Assembly (NCBI RefSeq): GCF_014193895.1 | Contig: NZ_BLZR01000001.1 | Coordinates: forward strand, 1,426,001-1,490,000 | Direction: 5' to 3' | Length of the DNA: 64,000 bases | Source of the DNA: Clostridium fungisolvens | GTDB lineage: Bacteria > Bacillota > Clostridia > Clostridiales > Clostridiaceae | Part shown: positions 63,372-64,000 of the stretch, piece after piece | How positions within the stretch are numbered: position 1 is the stretch's first letter | Layout of the letters: each line of letters opens with the position of its first letter | Translations under genes and position numbers: made by a program | The notes under the pieces: generated by a model | What the model was told of the DNA's origin: nothing | The model's input: the letters and a program-made list of their open reading frames with translations, nothing else | The model's database searches: none

Positions 63372-64000
63372 ATGAAAAAATTTTTACTCAATACTATTAT
63401 AATATGCGTTTTTTTGTTTTTTATAACATGCATTTTAACCTTTGCTACTGAACTAAGTGTGAAATCACAACTTAAGGCTAGTAATAAGGTGGAATACAAG
63501 GTATCTGATAATAAAGTACAGGTTCCTAATTCTTCGGAAAGGGCAATAGCGAATTACCAGTTCTCAAAAGTTTTTTTAGTAGTAAGATTAATTATAACAT
63601 TCTTAATACCAGCCTTGTTTATTTATTTAGGTGCAATAAGGCTGGCTAATGAATTTAAAGGAAATGAATTTCTTAGACTTATTAAATTAACTTCACTTTA
63701 TTTGTTTTTTGATTTGTTTTTATCTATTCCGTTATCATTCTTTAGTTCATTTTATAGATTGAAACTCATAGGTATATCAAACTCAACATTTTCTTTGTGG
63801 GGAGAAAACTATATTAAAAGCTTTGCTTTAAATTTTATTATAACAGTTGTATTTGTAATAATTCCTTATATTATATTTATAAAGTTTAAACGCTGGTATA
63901 TAGTCCTAGGGCTTCTTACAGTGCCTGTAGGTTTTGTAGGTAGTATTTTAGCACCTGTGTTTATAGACCCCTTATTTAACGATTTTAAGCCTATACAGAA
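63372..64000 (+). CDS. N-terminal part of a Ste24/M48-like membrane metalloprotease (partial)
   Basis: A frame runs from the ATG at 63372 (RBS GGAGGGAGG) off the right edge; 209 residues are seen. The layout is one N-terminal hydrophobic segment, an outside loop and three to four membrane segments, ending with APVFIDPLFNDFKPI. That ending is typical of the CAAX prenyl protease-1 (M48) family just before its catalytic domain. The HExxH motif lies outside the window, so the assignment is likely but not proven. Confidence 0.7.
   Translation, partial: MKKFLLNTIIICVFLFFITCILTFATELSVKSQLKASNKVEYKVSDNKVQVPNSSERAIANYQFSKVFLVVRLIITFLIPALFIYLGAIRLANEFKGNEFLRLIKLTSLYLFFDLFLSIPLSFFSSFYRLKLIGISNSTFSLWGENYIKSFALNFIITVVFVIIPYIIFIKFKRWYIVLGLLTVPVGFVGSILAPVFIDPLFNDFKPIQ

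Overview
The window is AT-rich, dense DNA from an anaerobic, endospore-forming clostridium, most likely Clostridium sensu lato. The evidence is a small acid-soluble spore protein, CotF-like coat proteins, a collagen-like exosporium protein, AdhE, pyruvate formate-lyase with its activase, rubredoxin, bacteriohemerythrin and a type 1B dihydroorotate dehydrogenase (pyrK/pyrD). No rRNA, tRNA or CRISPR array was seen.

Left part (1-17.3 kb). After the end of an unidentified gene come lrgAB, a TPR membrane protein and an NMT1/SsuA-type ABC transporter operon, all on the minus strand. The substrate-binding protein gene of that operon is cut in two: its 3' part lies at 4189-4990 and its 5' part at 17075-17325. 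Between them sits a 12.1-kb element (about 4991-17076). At its right end are a large serine recombinase and a 63-codon gene. Joining the two gene parts at the shared GCAGA gives one in-frame gene of 351 codons (350 residues plus stop). Joining the two element ends gives an almost symmetrical attP. The cargo includes a collagen-like (BclA-type) protein with a sigmaK-like promoter, small membrane proteins, a Vat-like acetyltransferase, a nitrilase-family hydrolase, a GNAT protein and a HIT protein. This is the most striking system in the window: a gene-splitting, apparently precisely excisable element, similar in logic to sporulation-excised elements, but placed in a transporter operon.

Middle part (17.6-39 kb) is chromosomal housekeeping: hemerythrin, SASP, coat proteins, PpaX, flavin reductase, a D,D-carboxypeptidase, a Nudix enzyme, a DUF523/DUF1722 protein, a polysaccharide deacetylase, the murT-gatD pair (murT appears to start at an AUU codon), a long TPR protein, manA, uppP, a phosphofructokinase, a beta-lactamase-fold protein without the catalytic serine, and adhE with a likely Rex operator.

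39-52 kb is a sugar-alcohol regulon. A LevR-type sigma54 activator precedes a sigma54 promoter, a galactitol-family PTS (IIA, IIB, IIC), two zinc polyol dehydrogenases, a split transketolase and ribulose-phosphate 3-epimerase, followed by RpiB, a phosphohexomutase and a second epimerase. With no tagatose-phosphate enzymes and many pentose-phosphate enzymes, a pentitol is a likelier substrate than galactitol.

52-64 kb holds a DUF5105 lipoprotein, the pyrimidine operon pyrBICFKD plus pyrE behind a PyrR-type attenuator leader, pflB-pflA, rubredoxin, and the start of a Ste24/M48-like membrane protease cut by the window end. Two full copies and one fragment of a ~200-bp palindromic repeat are scattered through the region.
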